This document shows positions 46,494-58,300 of a DNA stretch of 64,000 nucleotides, piece after piece (position 1 is the stretch's first letter; each line of letters begins with the position of its first letter). Source of the DNA: Gentiana macrophylla (Eukaryota; Streptophyta; Magnoliopsida; Gentianales; Gentianaceae). The stretch spans positions 30,866-94,865 of the forward strand of contig JAOBSW010000136.1 of NCBI GenBank assembly GCA_026214975.1. Reading direction: 5' to 3'. The notes beneath the pieces were generated by a model. It had not been told where the DNA came from. It saw only the letters and a program-made list of their open reading frames with translations, and ran no database searches. The position numbers and the translations under genes were made by a program.

Positions 46494-47183
46494 ATGCAAA
46501 CGAGAAGTAAGAAGGGACTTCTGATCTTTGATCCCGAGCCCGAACGATCTATCCTTAAAAAGGCTTCTCCCCGATTTGGACAAAATGGCGGATCAAGATC
46601 CACCAATTCCAAATCGACCCCAAGCTCGATTAAATTTACTCCTTCAACAAATGCAAGCTCTGCAAAGAATAGCGAGAATCGGCAAGTCGGGCATAAATCA
46701 ACAACTTCAACAATTCCGCCAAAACCCGGCTTTAATCAGTTGAACCAGGACCCCTACACTCCATATCTAAATCAAGATTTTCTCGAAGGGCATAGACTTA
46801 TTCGTCCTCCCGACATGGGAGGAGTGAACTTTGATCTAAAGAACGGAGTAGTTGCTCTAGTTCAGAATAGCTCTTTCCATGGTAATGCTCAGGAAGATCC
46901 ACACGACTTCTTGTCCACATTCGTACAAATCTGTGAAGCAGGCCATTATCATGGTGTTGATTCTGAGATCGTAAAGTTGAAGCTATTTCCTTTTGCTTTA
47001 AAAGGTGAAGCAAGCAGATGGTTTAAGTCGTTAGCACATCATTCCCTCCATACATGGAATGATGTCAAAAGAGCCTTCGCTCTTAAGTGGGTTTCACCAG
47101 GCAAGATTATGGAGATGAAACGGGAAATAGCTACGTTTGAGCAGATGGAGGATGAGGCATTGGCAAGGCTTGGGAGAGATTAA
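46494..47183 (+). pseudogene. Element D gag (N-terminal and capsid)
   Basis: 229 codons from ATG. A basic, Ser/Thr/Asn-rich N-terminus is followed by the Athila-type gag domain: RPPDMGGVNFDLKNGV, FLSTFVQICEAGHYHGVD, LFPFALKGEASRWFKSLA, LHTWNDVKRAFALKWVSPG, EIATFEQMEDEAL. It then shifts frame; remnants of the C-terminal part continue to about 47970 with Q/N-rich sequence. No clean zinc knuckle is seen. Its structural role is the same as gag of B, but the sequence is quite divergent. Confidence 0.85.
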
Positions 47184-48446
47184 ATCTGTTGATGAGGAAG
47201 TGCCCCAATCACGGATATGATAGACATGAGTTGTTGGAACTATTCTACTGAGGTGTCTCTCAACCTAATAGAGACTATCTTGACTCACAAACTCATGGAT
47301 CCTTCTAGGGGAGGTGATGAGGCGCCACTGAGTGGTCGAGACCATCGCCAAGAACAATATGTGGTCGACTCTCTAAGAAGACCAATATTGTTAAGAAAGA
47401 AGGCACGCAAGCAATCCCGATACACAACCGTTGGTTGCTCGGATGGAATTGATAAGCAAGCGGTGGCCAATCTTTCGACGCAGCCTTCTCTCCGATCCGG
47501 GAATGCGGTAGGAACGGAGATGACGGAAGAAGTAAACTTAATGGATAATCAAAACCAACCCTTCCAAACTTCAATCAAAGCCGTAACTATTCAGAATTCA
47601 ACGACAAAACTTCAATCAAGCCAAGTTACCACCTGGCCCTTCAAATCGAATTCTTTCAACTCGAACTATCAAAGGCGATTCAGAACTCCCAAAGGCCTCA
47701 AGGGTGGTTGGAATCAAACTCAGAACAACAATCATACCACCTCATGTGTCCTCAACACAAATTCGATGAGTGGTAGACATGGTGAAGACTCGTCTACTAG
47801 TGTTAAAGCAATTGAGAGACAAGTCGGTCAAATGGCGAGACCCGGCAAGCAAGCGAGACCTCACGGTAAACTTCCGAGTTATACCGAGAGAAATCCCAAA
47901 AGTCGATGTGAATGTTTGCACCGCCATTACACCTCAAATGGGAGTATGGGCAAGAAGAGGAGTTGAATGAAGTAACGTTGAAGAAGTAAACAAGTTGGAC
48001 CCGGCAAGATGTCGGAAGCGAGTAGCCCCTCCCGACGCCATGAGTTCAGGAGGGAAATCAGAAACCACATGCCGAAGAAAGCAACGATGAGGAGGAGCTT
48101 AGTGACAATTCTTGGAGGGCGACAATGATTACGATGAAGAGGAAAGGAAGGAGAGTCGGAGGTCTGTACACGACTAAGAAAAAGGAAGAAAAGTTCGTAA
48201 GATGGAAGGATAGGGAGGATGAGGCGATAAAGAATCAAGCTGAGGAATGATAAAGCCCTTCCTTATCCACCAAAAAAGGAAAGAGAAGGCCCTCACTAAC
48301 GACAAGCGGTATCTTTGGAGTGAGGAGGATACTTAGGGACACTAAAGTGAGTATGCCCTTAGTGAGGTATTGTCTCGAAATGCCTAAATGTACTAAGTAT
48401 CTTAAAGAATTCGGGAGCAAGAGAAAGCTTCAGGGATGGTGAAGAA
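47184..48446 (+). pseudogene. Element D gag C-terminus and linker, decayed
   Basis: A patchwork of frames (47217-47966 is the longest) with Q/N-rich and charged composition. It corresponds in position to the Q/N-rich and coiled-coil segments of B, but is too broken to assign domains. Confidence 0.5.
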
Positions 48447-48668
48447 GTGTTTGAGAAGATTGTGCAATGGTTTCTGAAAGTCATCATTAAGCGAGGTGAC
48501 CCTGGCAGACCTTCAATATCCTGCGAGATTGAAGGCCATTTGTTCGAAAATGTCTTATGCGACTCAGGGGCCTCTATTAATGTGATGCCATTAAACGTAT
48601 GCAAAAAGCTCGGGCTAGACAAAAGAATGCGAGAACGCCCATTTCTCTTGGATGGTAGACAAATCTAG
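48447..48668 (+). pseudogene. Element D protease fragment
   Basis: Contains the retropepsin motif in VLCDSGASINVMPLNVCKKLGL, equivalent to DLGASVSLMP of B. It ends early by frameshift; the later ILGRTFLDTS-like part of the domain can be traced near 48775-48810. The catalytic Asp is present. Confidence 0.8.
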
Positions 48669-49530
48669 TAAATGCTATGGCCGGTTGTGTAGCTAATGTT
48701 CTCCTTCAAGTTGAACATTTGGTCTTCCCTACCGACCGGGTTATCTAGATTATCCACCCGATAAGGAAATGCCTCTAATTCTAGGCCGAACCTTTTTAGA
48801 CACTTCTAACGCTCTCATCGACTTCACGCAAAGAATGATTACTCTTAGAGTCGGTGACACATCTGTCACCTTCACACGAGGACACATCCCGAAAGAGCCG
48901 TAATTGATGAAATATCGTTTGTCGAAGCTATCTATGAGGACGAAAAAGATGCCTACTTTGAAGAAGGCGAGGAGTTGACAGAGATAGGTGTTTTTGAAGT
49001 CATGGACATTGAGGATCCGCCGATTGCGGACCACCTTCTAATTCATTTCAAGCCGTAGGCATTGACGAGTCATCTTCACTCGCCACACCGGGCCTGTTAT
49101 TGAGTTAGAAGCATGGAGATGCCCAAACAACAAACGATGATTTCAAAGAATCGAGTCGGGAAGACTTCATCCCTGGTGAAGAAGAAGCTCGATGGGTAGT
49201 TGGGATGAGGTAGAGTTTTGGAGAGAAGCTACTCATTGGGAAGTAGATGATTGGGAGGGAGTGGCGAAGAGCTTAAAGATGAAGAGTTAAGAAAAATGAT
49301 CGATCACAAGAAAAAGGAAGCAAGTGTTGACCGGAGGATTCCGATGGACGATTTGATCGAAGACTTTCCGGGGTAGAGCCTCGGGAAGATGAGTTATTCT
49401 TTAGTCAACCACTCCTAGCTCATAAAGAGAAAGGTGGCCCGTTAAAGTCTAGTATTGAGCAACCACTCTCGATTTAGAGCTCAAACCGCTTCAAACACCC
49501 AAGTATATCTTTCTTAAGGATGGAGATAAA

Positions 49531-50837
49531 TTGCCTTTGATCATTTCTTCGAAACTCGACCAAGAGCAAGAAGCACAGCTGATAGAAGTGCTTAAGAAAA
49601 ACATCCTCGCGTTCGGTTGGCAAGTGGGTGATATCCGAGGGATCAGCCCAGACATATGCATGCATAAAATCCGAACGGAGGAGGGAGCTAAAAGGTTAGA
49701 CAACCTCCAGAGAAGACTAAATCCGCATATGCAGGAGGTTGTCAAGAAGGAGGTTATAAAGTGGCTCGACATGGGAATCATCTATGCAATCGCCGATAGC
49801 GAGTGGGTCACCCCTACTCAAGTTGTGCCAAAGAAAGGCGGAATCACAAATAAAAGAATGAAAAAGGGGAGGAAGTTGCCTTACGACTCGTGACAGGCTA
49901 CAGAGTCTGTATTGACTATCGTAGACTTAATGAGGTTACTGCCAAGGACCACTTTCCCCTACCCTTCATTGACCAGCTTATTGAACGACTGAGTGGTCAT
50001 AAGTATTATTGTTTCCTTGATGGCTATTCCGGCTACTTCCAGATAGCCATTGATCCTAATGACCAAGAGAAGACCATGTTTACGTGTCCATCTGGTACTT
50101 TTGCTTTTCGTAGAATGCCATTCGGTCTATGCAATGCACCCGTGACTTTTCAACGGTGTATGTTGGCCATTTTTGATGGACTTGTTGAGAAATGCATGGA
50201 GGTCTTCATGGATGACTTCTCAGTCTACGGCGATAGTTTTGATGAAATTTTAGAGAACCTAGATATGGTACTCCAACGTTGCGTTGAGAAGAATCTGGTG
50301 CTTAACTGGGAGAAATGCCATTTTCTAGTTGATGAAGGAATAGTTTTGGGACACAAGGTGTCCAATGCTGGTATTCAAGTTGATAAGGCTAAGGTCGAAG
50401 CCATTGAAAGGATGACGTACCCTAAGACAGTGAAAGAGGTACGAGGTTTTCTAGGCCATGTTGGCTTCTACAGGCGTTTCATTAAAGATTTTTCTACCAT
50501 CGCCAAGCCTTTATCAAATCTTTTGAAAGATGATGTCGATTTCTTGTTCGATGCGAAGTGCAAGGAAGCTTTCAATTGTTTGAAAGATATGCTTATCAGT
50601 GCCCCTATTTTAGTTGCACCTGACTGGACCAAGCCTTTCGAGTTGATGTGCGATGCCTCTAATTACGCCGTAGGCGCAGTTTTAGGTCAAAGAGTTGATA
50701 AAAGGTTCAGGCCCATTTATTATGCGAGCCGCACCTTGAACCCGGCTCAATGCAATTACACCACAACTGAGAAGGAATTCTTAGTCGTTGTTTTTGCCAT
50801 TGACAAGTTTAGAAGTTATCTTCAGGATCTCAAGTGA
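49531..50837 (+). pseudogene. Element D reverse transcriptase and RNase H start
   Basis: Two overlapping frames. 49531-49893 holds the RT N-terminus (AFGWQVGDIRGISPDICMHKI, WLDMGIIYAIADSEWVTP). 49890-50837 (315 codons) holds VCIDYRRLNEVTAKDHFPLPF, FLDGYSGYFQI, FRRMPFGLCNAP, the catalytic FMDD at residues 106-109, GHKVSNAGIQVDKAKVEAI, RGFLGHVGFYRRFIKDFS and the RNase H opening MCDASNYAVGAVLGQ with [12 protein letters not shown]. The frameshift falls near 49880. Catalytic residues are intact. The FMDDFSVYG box is typical of Athila. Confidence 0.9.
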
Positions 50838-51298
50838 TTGTATGGACAGATCATGCACTTTACGCTACCTTATGGACAAAGCGGATGCCAAACCAAGGTT
50901 ACTTAGATGGATTTTAATTCTACAAGAGTTTGACCTTGTGATTAAAGATAAGAAAGGTAGTGAGAATATTGTGGGTGATCATTTATCTCGCTTAGTAAAT
51001 GAGGGTGCTGAGAGAATCACAATGATATAGGCATTGATTTTCCGATCGAGCAATTGATGAAGCTTGAAACGGTTAGGCCGTGGTATGTCGACTCACGCCA
51101 ACTATTTAGCGAGTGGTCATTTAGAGGATATGACGTATCAGGAGAAGAAAAGATCTTTTTCGATCTTAAATATCTCGTATGGGAAGATCCTTATTTGTTC
51201 AGAGTCCAGTAAAGACGGGTTGCTTCAAGGTGTGTTCCCGAGCATGATGAGTGGGATATCTTAGAACAATGCCATAAGCGAGTCTACCGGAGGTCACT
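50838..51298 (+). pseudogene. Element D RNase H end and integrase zinc-finger region
   Basis: [25 protein letters not shown] then [18 protein letters not shown] is the RNase H C-terminus (frame 50788-51030). Beyond it are remnants leading to the integrase zinc-binding domain, the cysteine part of which appears just downstream as CKGCDRC in another frame. Confidence 0.78.
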
Positions 51299-52654
51299 AT
51301 GGAACACCGAAAGACGGTTGCAAAGATTCTTCAAGCTGGATTCTCTCTTGGCCGACTCTTTTTAAGGACGCAGAAGCCTTTTGTAAAGGTTGTGATAGGT
51401 GCGAGAGAGCAGGAAGCGAGTAGTCGGATGGAAATGCCACTTAAGCCCATTCTTGAATGCGAAGTTTTCGATGTATGGGGCATAGATTTTATGGGACCCT
51501 TTCCATCCTCATGTGGTAATAAGTATATCCTCGCCTGTGTGGATTATGTTTCAAAGTGGGTCGAGGCCATAGCTACTCAAACTAATGATCACAAGGTTGT
51601 AAAGAAATTCTTGCAAAAGAATATCTTTACTAGATTAAGGTCGTCCGAGAGCACTCATTAGTGATGAAGGTACTCACTTTTGCAATGCGCCGCTTGACAA
51701 GATCCTTGAGAAGTATGGTGTCAAACATAAGATTGGTACACCATATCATCCTCAAACTAGTGGCCAAGTCGAGGTGAGCAACCAGAGCTTGAAAAGAATT
51801 TTAGAGAAGACCGTGAACAATAATCGATCTAATTGGAGTCTTAAGTTGGATGACGCGTTGTGGGCTTATCAATCGCATTCAAGACCCGATGGGCACGTCA
51901 CCCTTCCAAATGGTCTATGGCAAAGCTTGTCATTTACTGTCGAACTTGAACATGAGCTTTCGGGCAATTAAATTCTTAAATTTTGATAGCCAACTCTGTG
52001 GGGAGAAACGATTGTTGCAATTGAACGAGCTCGACGAATTCAGACTCCGTGCATACGAGAATGCTAAGCTTAGCAAGGAAAGAACGAAGATGCTCCATGA
52101 CGCTAAGATCAAGGACCGAGAATTCAAAGTTGGTGAAATGGCTTTACTCTATAATACTAGACTTCACTGCTTCCGGTAAACTCAAGTCTAGATGGTCTGG
52201 TCCCTTTGAGATTCTCGAGGTTAATCCAAGTGGAGTAATTACTTTGAACGGGTATGGTAATCAAGCTTTTAAAGTGAATGGCCATCGACTTAAGAAATAT
52301 TTTGGGCAACCAAAGGAAAAGCCTGAGATTCTTTATTTCCAAAGAAGAGATGAGAGTACAGATGTCCTAGTTTGTGAGGAGATTCCATCTTATTTCTTTG
52401 AGTCAGATGATGATGACGTTCCTATATCCACCCGTAAGGTACCTTCTGTTGAGACTTCTGATCATACCACTATGTCTATGCCTATCATCCGCAAGAACAA
52501 GAAGAAGAGAGTCAGTGTAGTTTGGAGAGAAAAGTTTAATGAACTTATTGCGCACTTGACTTGTTGTTGTGGTGAAAATCATTTCCGCCCTAGTACTTCT
52601 AATTCTGATACTGAGGTGGCGGTAGTCAAACCAAAGTGGCCCGATCCGGGTTGA
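51299..52654 (+). pseudogene. Element D integrase and pol C-terminus
   Basis: Fragments in several frames carry the DDE integrase core: [13 protein letters not shown] (first Asp), [15 protein letters not shown], then near 51660 ISDEGTHFC (second Asp) and [15 protein letters not shown] (Glu). A C-terminal KSRWSGPFEILEVNPSGV module and an EKPEILYF-like tail follow. It would insert the element cDNA. At least four frame changes are needed to read it through. No chromodomain is present, in line with Athila. Confidence 0.86.
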
Positions 52655-54029
52655 TCTTTTGGAATCTGTGTCAAGCTATTGACATTAAAAGAGCGCTCCT
52701 AGGAGGCAACCTAGTTTTATTTGTTTTTTTTCTTAGGTTGTTTTATTGTTTTAGAAATAATACTTTAGTTGATTTTGTGTTGATGGTTATTCCTCCTACA
52801 TTCATTGTAAGTGTTTTGTGTTATGTGTTGCTCATATACCCCGTGTACCCCGAGATTATATGGTATGTCGAGTGTTGCGATACTTTTGAGCAGAGTTTTC
52901 GAGTCACTATCTTGTCGTTGTTGCCTATTCAAGTTGCAAATGGTACATTCATGCTCCGGCCTCGACCTCCGCTAACTTTCATCCGACAACCACTTTGTTG
53001 AAACCAACTAAGTTTTCTTTTTCTTTTATTATTCGCACATTCGAGGACATAATGTGATTTAAGTGTGGGGGGGTGTTTGGGTATGTTTTTATGCTATATC
53101 CTTTGAAATATGAGTGAATGTTAAATTTTCATAAATTTTAAAATTTTTGTGAGTCTCGAGCATATAATTGGAACTAGATGCTTGCTAGTTGTAGTTTTCT
53201 AACGATGATGGTATGTGACTTAGTGAGATAATTATAGCATGTTTTACTTTTATGGAGATAGTTTCGTTTTTCACTCACTAAAGCCTTTGATTTTGAAGCA
53301 TGACTTTTGAATTATATCCTTTCATTATTTTTAATGCTTTATCTTAGGAAGGTCGGTATAGTTACACCTAAGTTAGACCGTGTCATCGTGAATATCATAA
53401 AGTTTGAATGTGATAGGTGAGATGTAACTTATGACTTTGAAAAGTGAATGAATAAAGTGAGTGAGCAATTATTAATAAATACGTTTGTCGGAAGCTGGTT
53501 AATGATTTGAGTGAGGTAGGGTATACCTCGTATGTCCTATACCACTATGATGACCAATAGCTCACGATAGTCAGTTTATAGCTACCTTATGATTTGAGTA
53601 GGTAGGGGATTATCACTAAATGTCCTATTCTACTATGATGGGTAAGAGCTCATTCTGATATGCGTCAAATTTGAAAATTTTGGAAATGATGAGTAAAAAT
53701 AGAGTAAAGTCATTGTTATCATGGATCTTATACCCAGTAGAACCGCATGATATCTTTGTAGGATTATCCTACTGAGTGCGTGGGAAGGCTTTGAGTGGAG
53801 CTATTATTTCTCATGCAGGATAGTCATTGGAATTTTTGAAAGGATATTTCTTTGAAAGGCTTGTTAAGATTGAGAATGGCTTGTCACACATACACCGAGT
53901 CTATCTCTGTGATGGTATTGTTTGCTATAGTTGTTGTATCTTTCGTTACGTGAGTTAGAGATCTATGTGGATTATTTATAAAGTTGAGCTATAGTTTTGA
54001 TTGTTTTGTCCGAGGACGTACAAAAAGCT
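52655..54029 (+). other. Element D 3' noncoding region
   Basis: Starts with GAGCGCTCCTAGGAGGCAACC, a phrase typical of the region after Athila pol. The remainder is AT-rich and resembles A in places (for example 53750-53775 and the GTCCTATACCACTATGATG area near 53540). An AAGTGTGGGGGGG tract at 53061-53073 looks like an internal second purine tract. Confidence 0.65.
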
Positions 54030-54042
54030 AAGTGTGGGGTGT
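54030..54042 (+). other. Element D polypurine tract
   Basis: AAGTGTGGGGTGT directly abuts the 3' LTR, identical to element A. Confidence 0.88.
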
Positions 54043-55631
54043 TGTTAAGGCCATATTTATATGATTATTAAGGGTTTATTTCATTATTATTTTCCCCACA
54101 TTTGCATAATTTACATGAGAATTAAGGGTTTAAGTGTAATTATTTAATAAGGATGATTTTAAGATGGTTGTATGCAAAATTGATGATTTTAAGCGTTGAT
54201 TTAATGGAATTATTATTATTTGGATTTTATTACGTTTTTGCATTGTTTATTTATCATGTAGGAGTTAATTTTCGTGCATATAATGAGGATAAATGAAGCT
54301 CAAGTCGAATTATAAGAGATAGAGTTGGAATTGGCTTGAAGAAATTGGATGAAGATGAAGAGATCCGATCCTCAGCAGTTCAAACGGGCGTCTCATCGAT
54401 CTTAAACAGCGGCCCGAAGTGAATCGGCGCCCATGCGGCGTCGTAATCGTATTTTACATTCAGAGAGTTCAGACGGAGGATGAACGAGCGTTTACTCAGC
54501 GTCCAGGCATTCTGGACGGGCGTCCACGAGACCAGACGGGCGTTCAAGGCCGACTTAACCCTAGCCGACATCAAATTCCTATAAATAAAGCGGCAGCCCC
54601 AACCCTAATTGATACCACATAATTGAGATCGCAATTTTACACCAAAAAGCTGCGGCCAGAACCCTAATTCCATAGAGATGAACTTCTCCAACCCAACAAT
54701 CATCTTCAACATGATTGTTGGCTAAAAGCCTTGCAGTGAGTCGACGGAGGAAGCCCATCATCAACACAACCAACTAGAGAGTTCGATGCTTTATGTTAGT
54801 GAGTTTAATTTATAGTTTTTCATCACTTTGGATGCTGTTTTGTATTGATCACGTTTTGTTGGAATTAACGATTTGATGAAACGATTTATCTATATCTATA
54901 TGCTTGGATCTATGTATGAAAATATATTGGTTTAAGTTTTATTTCGTTCAAGTGATGCAATTATTCGTGTTTTAAGAGATTATGCATGATTAGTTGAGTA
55001 AGAGTTTGGAAACAATCTCGTGATTTCGTGTTGATTGAATGTTTAGTTTGTTTGAAAAGATAAACGAAACCCTAGAATTTGGTTGAAGAAATTTAATTGA
55101 ATTCGTGAAAAATCACTACTAAAAACTACATCTTAGATCACCATCTAGTTGGGGGTTGTTGGTTGATGGGTGGATTCGTTGCCTTGCTGTGTTTTTCCTT
55201 TAATTGTTTTAATCAAAATCGTTTAGATTAAGTTTCGCTTAAGTTTTAGTTTTTAAACCTTTAGATTCCCTGCAACTTTTCTGCAATTTTCTGTTCTGAT
55301 CGTAGTTGGACGCTCGTCCTCAATAGCGAACGCCCGTCCGATAGATTTCGTTTCCAGACGCTCGTTCACTTTAGTGAACGTTCGTCCGTCTTTCTGTTTT
55401 CTTATTTTCTGCTTGTTTTTATTTCCTGTTTTAGTTTTAATTCTTAGGTTTAGGTTTTAGTTAGTTTCAGCTTTAGTTTAGATAGATAATTGTGACATAA
55501 TTGATATAGATTTATATTTGAATCCGATAAACATTCCACTCCCTTAGGACGACCCGTAAACACCCTATACTACGATCCTTATACTTGGGGTGTTTCGGTT
55601 TATAAATTATAAAACTAGTTTTTACCGAACA
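54043..55631 (+). repeat. Element D 3' LTR
   Basis: 1589 bp, TATAAATA at 54580-54587 and a perfect-armed dyad GGACGGGCGTCC at 54514-54525. Compared with the 5' LTR it preserves more CAG/CTG triplets. Confidence 0.93.
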
Positions 55632-55636
55632 ATGTG

Positions 55637-56160
55637 TCTCGGCCAATCATATTTGAGCATTGGTTCCTCCTCTCCACTATATAAAGAACCTCATGGATGA
55701 GAGTTTAAGCATCGAATTTTCTCTTGTGTCTTTCCACCACAAAGAGTCAGTCATATAGATTTAGATATGAGTCGAAGAGAAGTTGGAGCACTATGTAAGT
55801 TAAGCCGGAGCTCGGATTTTTGAAGTGCCTCTAAATCCGAGACGTAAAGCCGTTGTATCTTGGGAGGCGATTGCTACTACCGTGGGCACCATACCGGAGC
55901 AATTTGTCTTAAGGAAAGAGTATCTACTCGCATCGGTTTGATCTCTAGTCCTTTATTTCAAACATCGTAATTTTCTTGCTCATTGTTTGAGTTAGATTTG
56001 CATTAGATTTGCACGTAATATTGAGATTGTTAGATCTGCTAGATAATATGAATTGTTCTATTCACATGATTTATTTTCTAGTTTAATATTCCGTAATTTA
56101 ATCCGTAAATTACGGATCTGTTCCGTAAATCACTACACACACGATACACCTATCCCAACA
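55637..56160 (+). repeat. Element E left LTR, second part
   Basis: It resumes after the second ATGTG and ends CTATCCCAACA. CTATATAAAG at 55677-55686 is a likely TATA box. Together with the first part it makes about 1.12 kb, against 1.20 kb for the right LTR. Confidence 0.88.
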
Positions 56161-58300
56161 AGCTTAAGACAAATTTTATTCGTTTGCGTTACAGTATCGT
56201 CGTGTAAACCAATTTGCAGATCTGTTAATTTCTTATCTATCTTGATTTACTTTGGTGCCGGATCCATTTAAGGTTTGATTATTATTCTTGTGCAACTAAC
56301 CAGTTTATTTGCAGAACTGTTTTGTTTTGATTGGTTTGTGCCAATCTTGTCCTCATTAATTGATTATATATTTCTCGGACTGCAATTTGATCACTGGAAG
56401 ATCGTAATTGTCGATCTCGATAGATTGTCGCTGTAGTAGCTACAATTAATCTCCTGTACTTGCATTGATTTGAGTATATATCTTCGTGTATCAAATCTCT
56501 TGGCTAATCCTCATGCAAGGTTGAGTTAATGATACCAATTTATTTTCTCGTTTTGAATATTGCTGGTTGCAAATCTGTTGATCGGACAATCTCAATTTGG
56601 TTGGGAATATCGATCTGTGTTCGTTGGGGAAAAAAAAAAAAAAAAAACACCGTTTGTTTATTTCTGTAACAGAACTTATAGAGTTAATAGTTAAATCATT
56701 GGGATAAGACTTTAGAAGTTCTGTGGTTTAGTGTTGATGAGTTTCGTTTGGGATCGAATCTCTATTGCATAAATAATCCAGTTCCATGCAAAATATGAAC
56801 ACACAATATTCTGGACGGTTTTTTGGGTGCCTTTATGTGAACATGTGTTGAAGGTTTAAGCTCTTCCCATCCCACTTAAACTTTCACAAAGATTTGAAAT
56901 AAAGTTTCATGTTGCAGTATGAATACTCGATTTGACTTTATTGGTTAATATATGGTTATTTGCTCACATATAGTATATAGTATATGGTTTGAGAAACCTA
57001 TGAGGTTCGAGAAGAAGGGAAAATATATACCATGATTTTGTTTGTTTGCACGACATATTTGATAAAAGTATATTGCAGGCCACAAACTTTATATTTGGTT
57101 GGAGCATTTTTCCTAAAGGGATGAGAAATTATAGAAAGATATACTAGGAGATATTTTTTCCTATAATTTCTAGATATCATTAAATGGTCAATCAATACAA
57201 ATCCGTCGATTACGGTTTCGATTTTGAAGCATCATGTTTTAAGGTAATTGGAATTCAGTGGTACTCATGCTCACGTGATTGATGGTTAAATTCCGTATGT
57301 AATAAATGGAATTAGGATAATATATCATCTGGTTGTGTTTGTAACCAATTGCAACATATGCAATTGCGCTGATGTACTTGCAAAATTCGTTATTAGACTT
57401 AATTTAATTTTACAGAGTATGCTAATGTTCTGTTTCTTTGTGAAGCCCAATATGTTTGAATATATGGAGTCATTGACTCTGCTTAGTCAATATGCGATTG
57501 TATAAATTACTCTATATTGAACTTTTTGTGTTGGTATGACTAGTGCAATATTCATACACAATCCGTTTGTCTATTGCTACCATAGTGCTATTGTGGCTTA
57601 TAATGTGATGGTAAATTGTTGATCTTCTGTACGCTGAACAGAAATGGTAGGAACCACTAAGGTGAGTCCTAATGTGGGTGTGTCTTTTGTGACACATGTC
57701 TACGTGCTTGCTGTAGCACTAGACGTAGCACTAGTGACCAGTTAATCTCATCCCGTGGATGGAGAAGTTCGGTGGTGCAACGAACAATGCTTGAATGATC
57801 AAACCAGATTGGTCAGTATAGTGACAGTGAAACTGTCTGTTGAGCACAAAGGTGAAGCTCAGTAAAGAGCCAGTGAGATTGGCTTTAAGTTCTGCTTACA
57901 TGCTTGAGTCATCATTCTTGTGACACTTGACTAGGACTTGCAAATTTCAAATTCGTTCATCCATTGATGAACATGGTGTTGTTACCAAATTTGAAATATG
58001 ATCCTAAGTTCAAGAGTCAAGTATGTGTTGAAGCCTTGTTGGCTAACTCACCATTTTCAACAGTAGAAAAGAACACAAAACCTCTAGATTTGTGTAACCT
58101 AGAGGTGATAAAAGTATAATGTTACTTTTATTGAGTATAGCACCGGAATGTTGTGATAAGGCTCGTGATGCGTTGTGGACTGTCAGAATGAACGTGCAAA
58201 TAAACATAGCAAACGGATGAGATGTATCCGTAGTGATTGTAGAGGTGGATACGATGTATTGTTTCGTGAGTCTTGCTAAGGGCCCGGCATCATTCATCAA
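56161..58300 (+). other. Element E 5' interior, no recognisable coding
   Basis: 2.1 kb where leader, gag and protease would be expected. No gag motif is seen and the frames are all short. A plain tRNA-iMet primer site is absent after the LTR (AGCTTAAGAC follows). An 18-A run lies near 56629-56646. Confidence 0.55.

Larger units (their letters stand above)
44116..55631 (+). mobile_element. Element D: decayed Athila-lineage Ty3/gypsy retrotransposon
   Basis: LTRs of 1586 and 1589 bp flank gag, protease, RT, RNase H and integrase in Ty3 order; ATGTG flanks the element (44111-44115, 55632-55636). The tRNA-Asp primer site and AAGTGTGGGGTGT tract match those of A. RT with VFMDDFSVYG and the gag type place it in the Athila group. 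Frames are broken at many places, yet long RT and integrase frames survive. No envelope-like frame was found after integrase. It is the only enzyme-coding Ty3 element here and a model for what could mobilise A and B. Confidence 0.93.

Noticed and set aside
52636..53001. Possible envelope-like ORF after pol in element D
   Set aside because: Hydrophobic by composition, but it overlaps the end of pol in another frame and continues through the GAGGCAACC noncoding phrase typical of Athila; no signal peptide or transmembrane plan that persuades.
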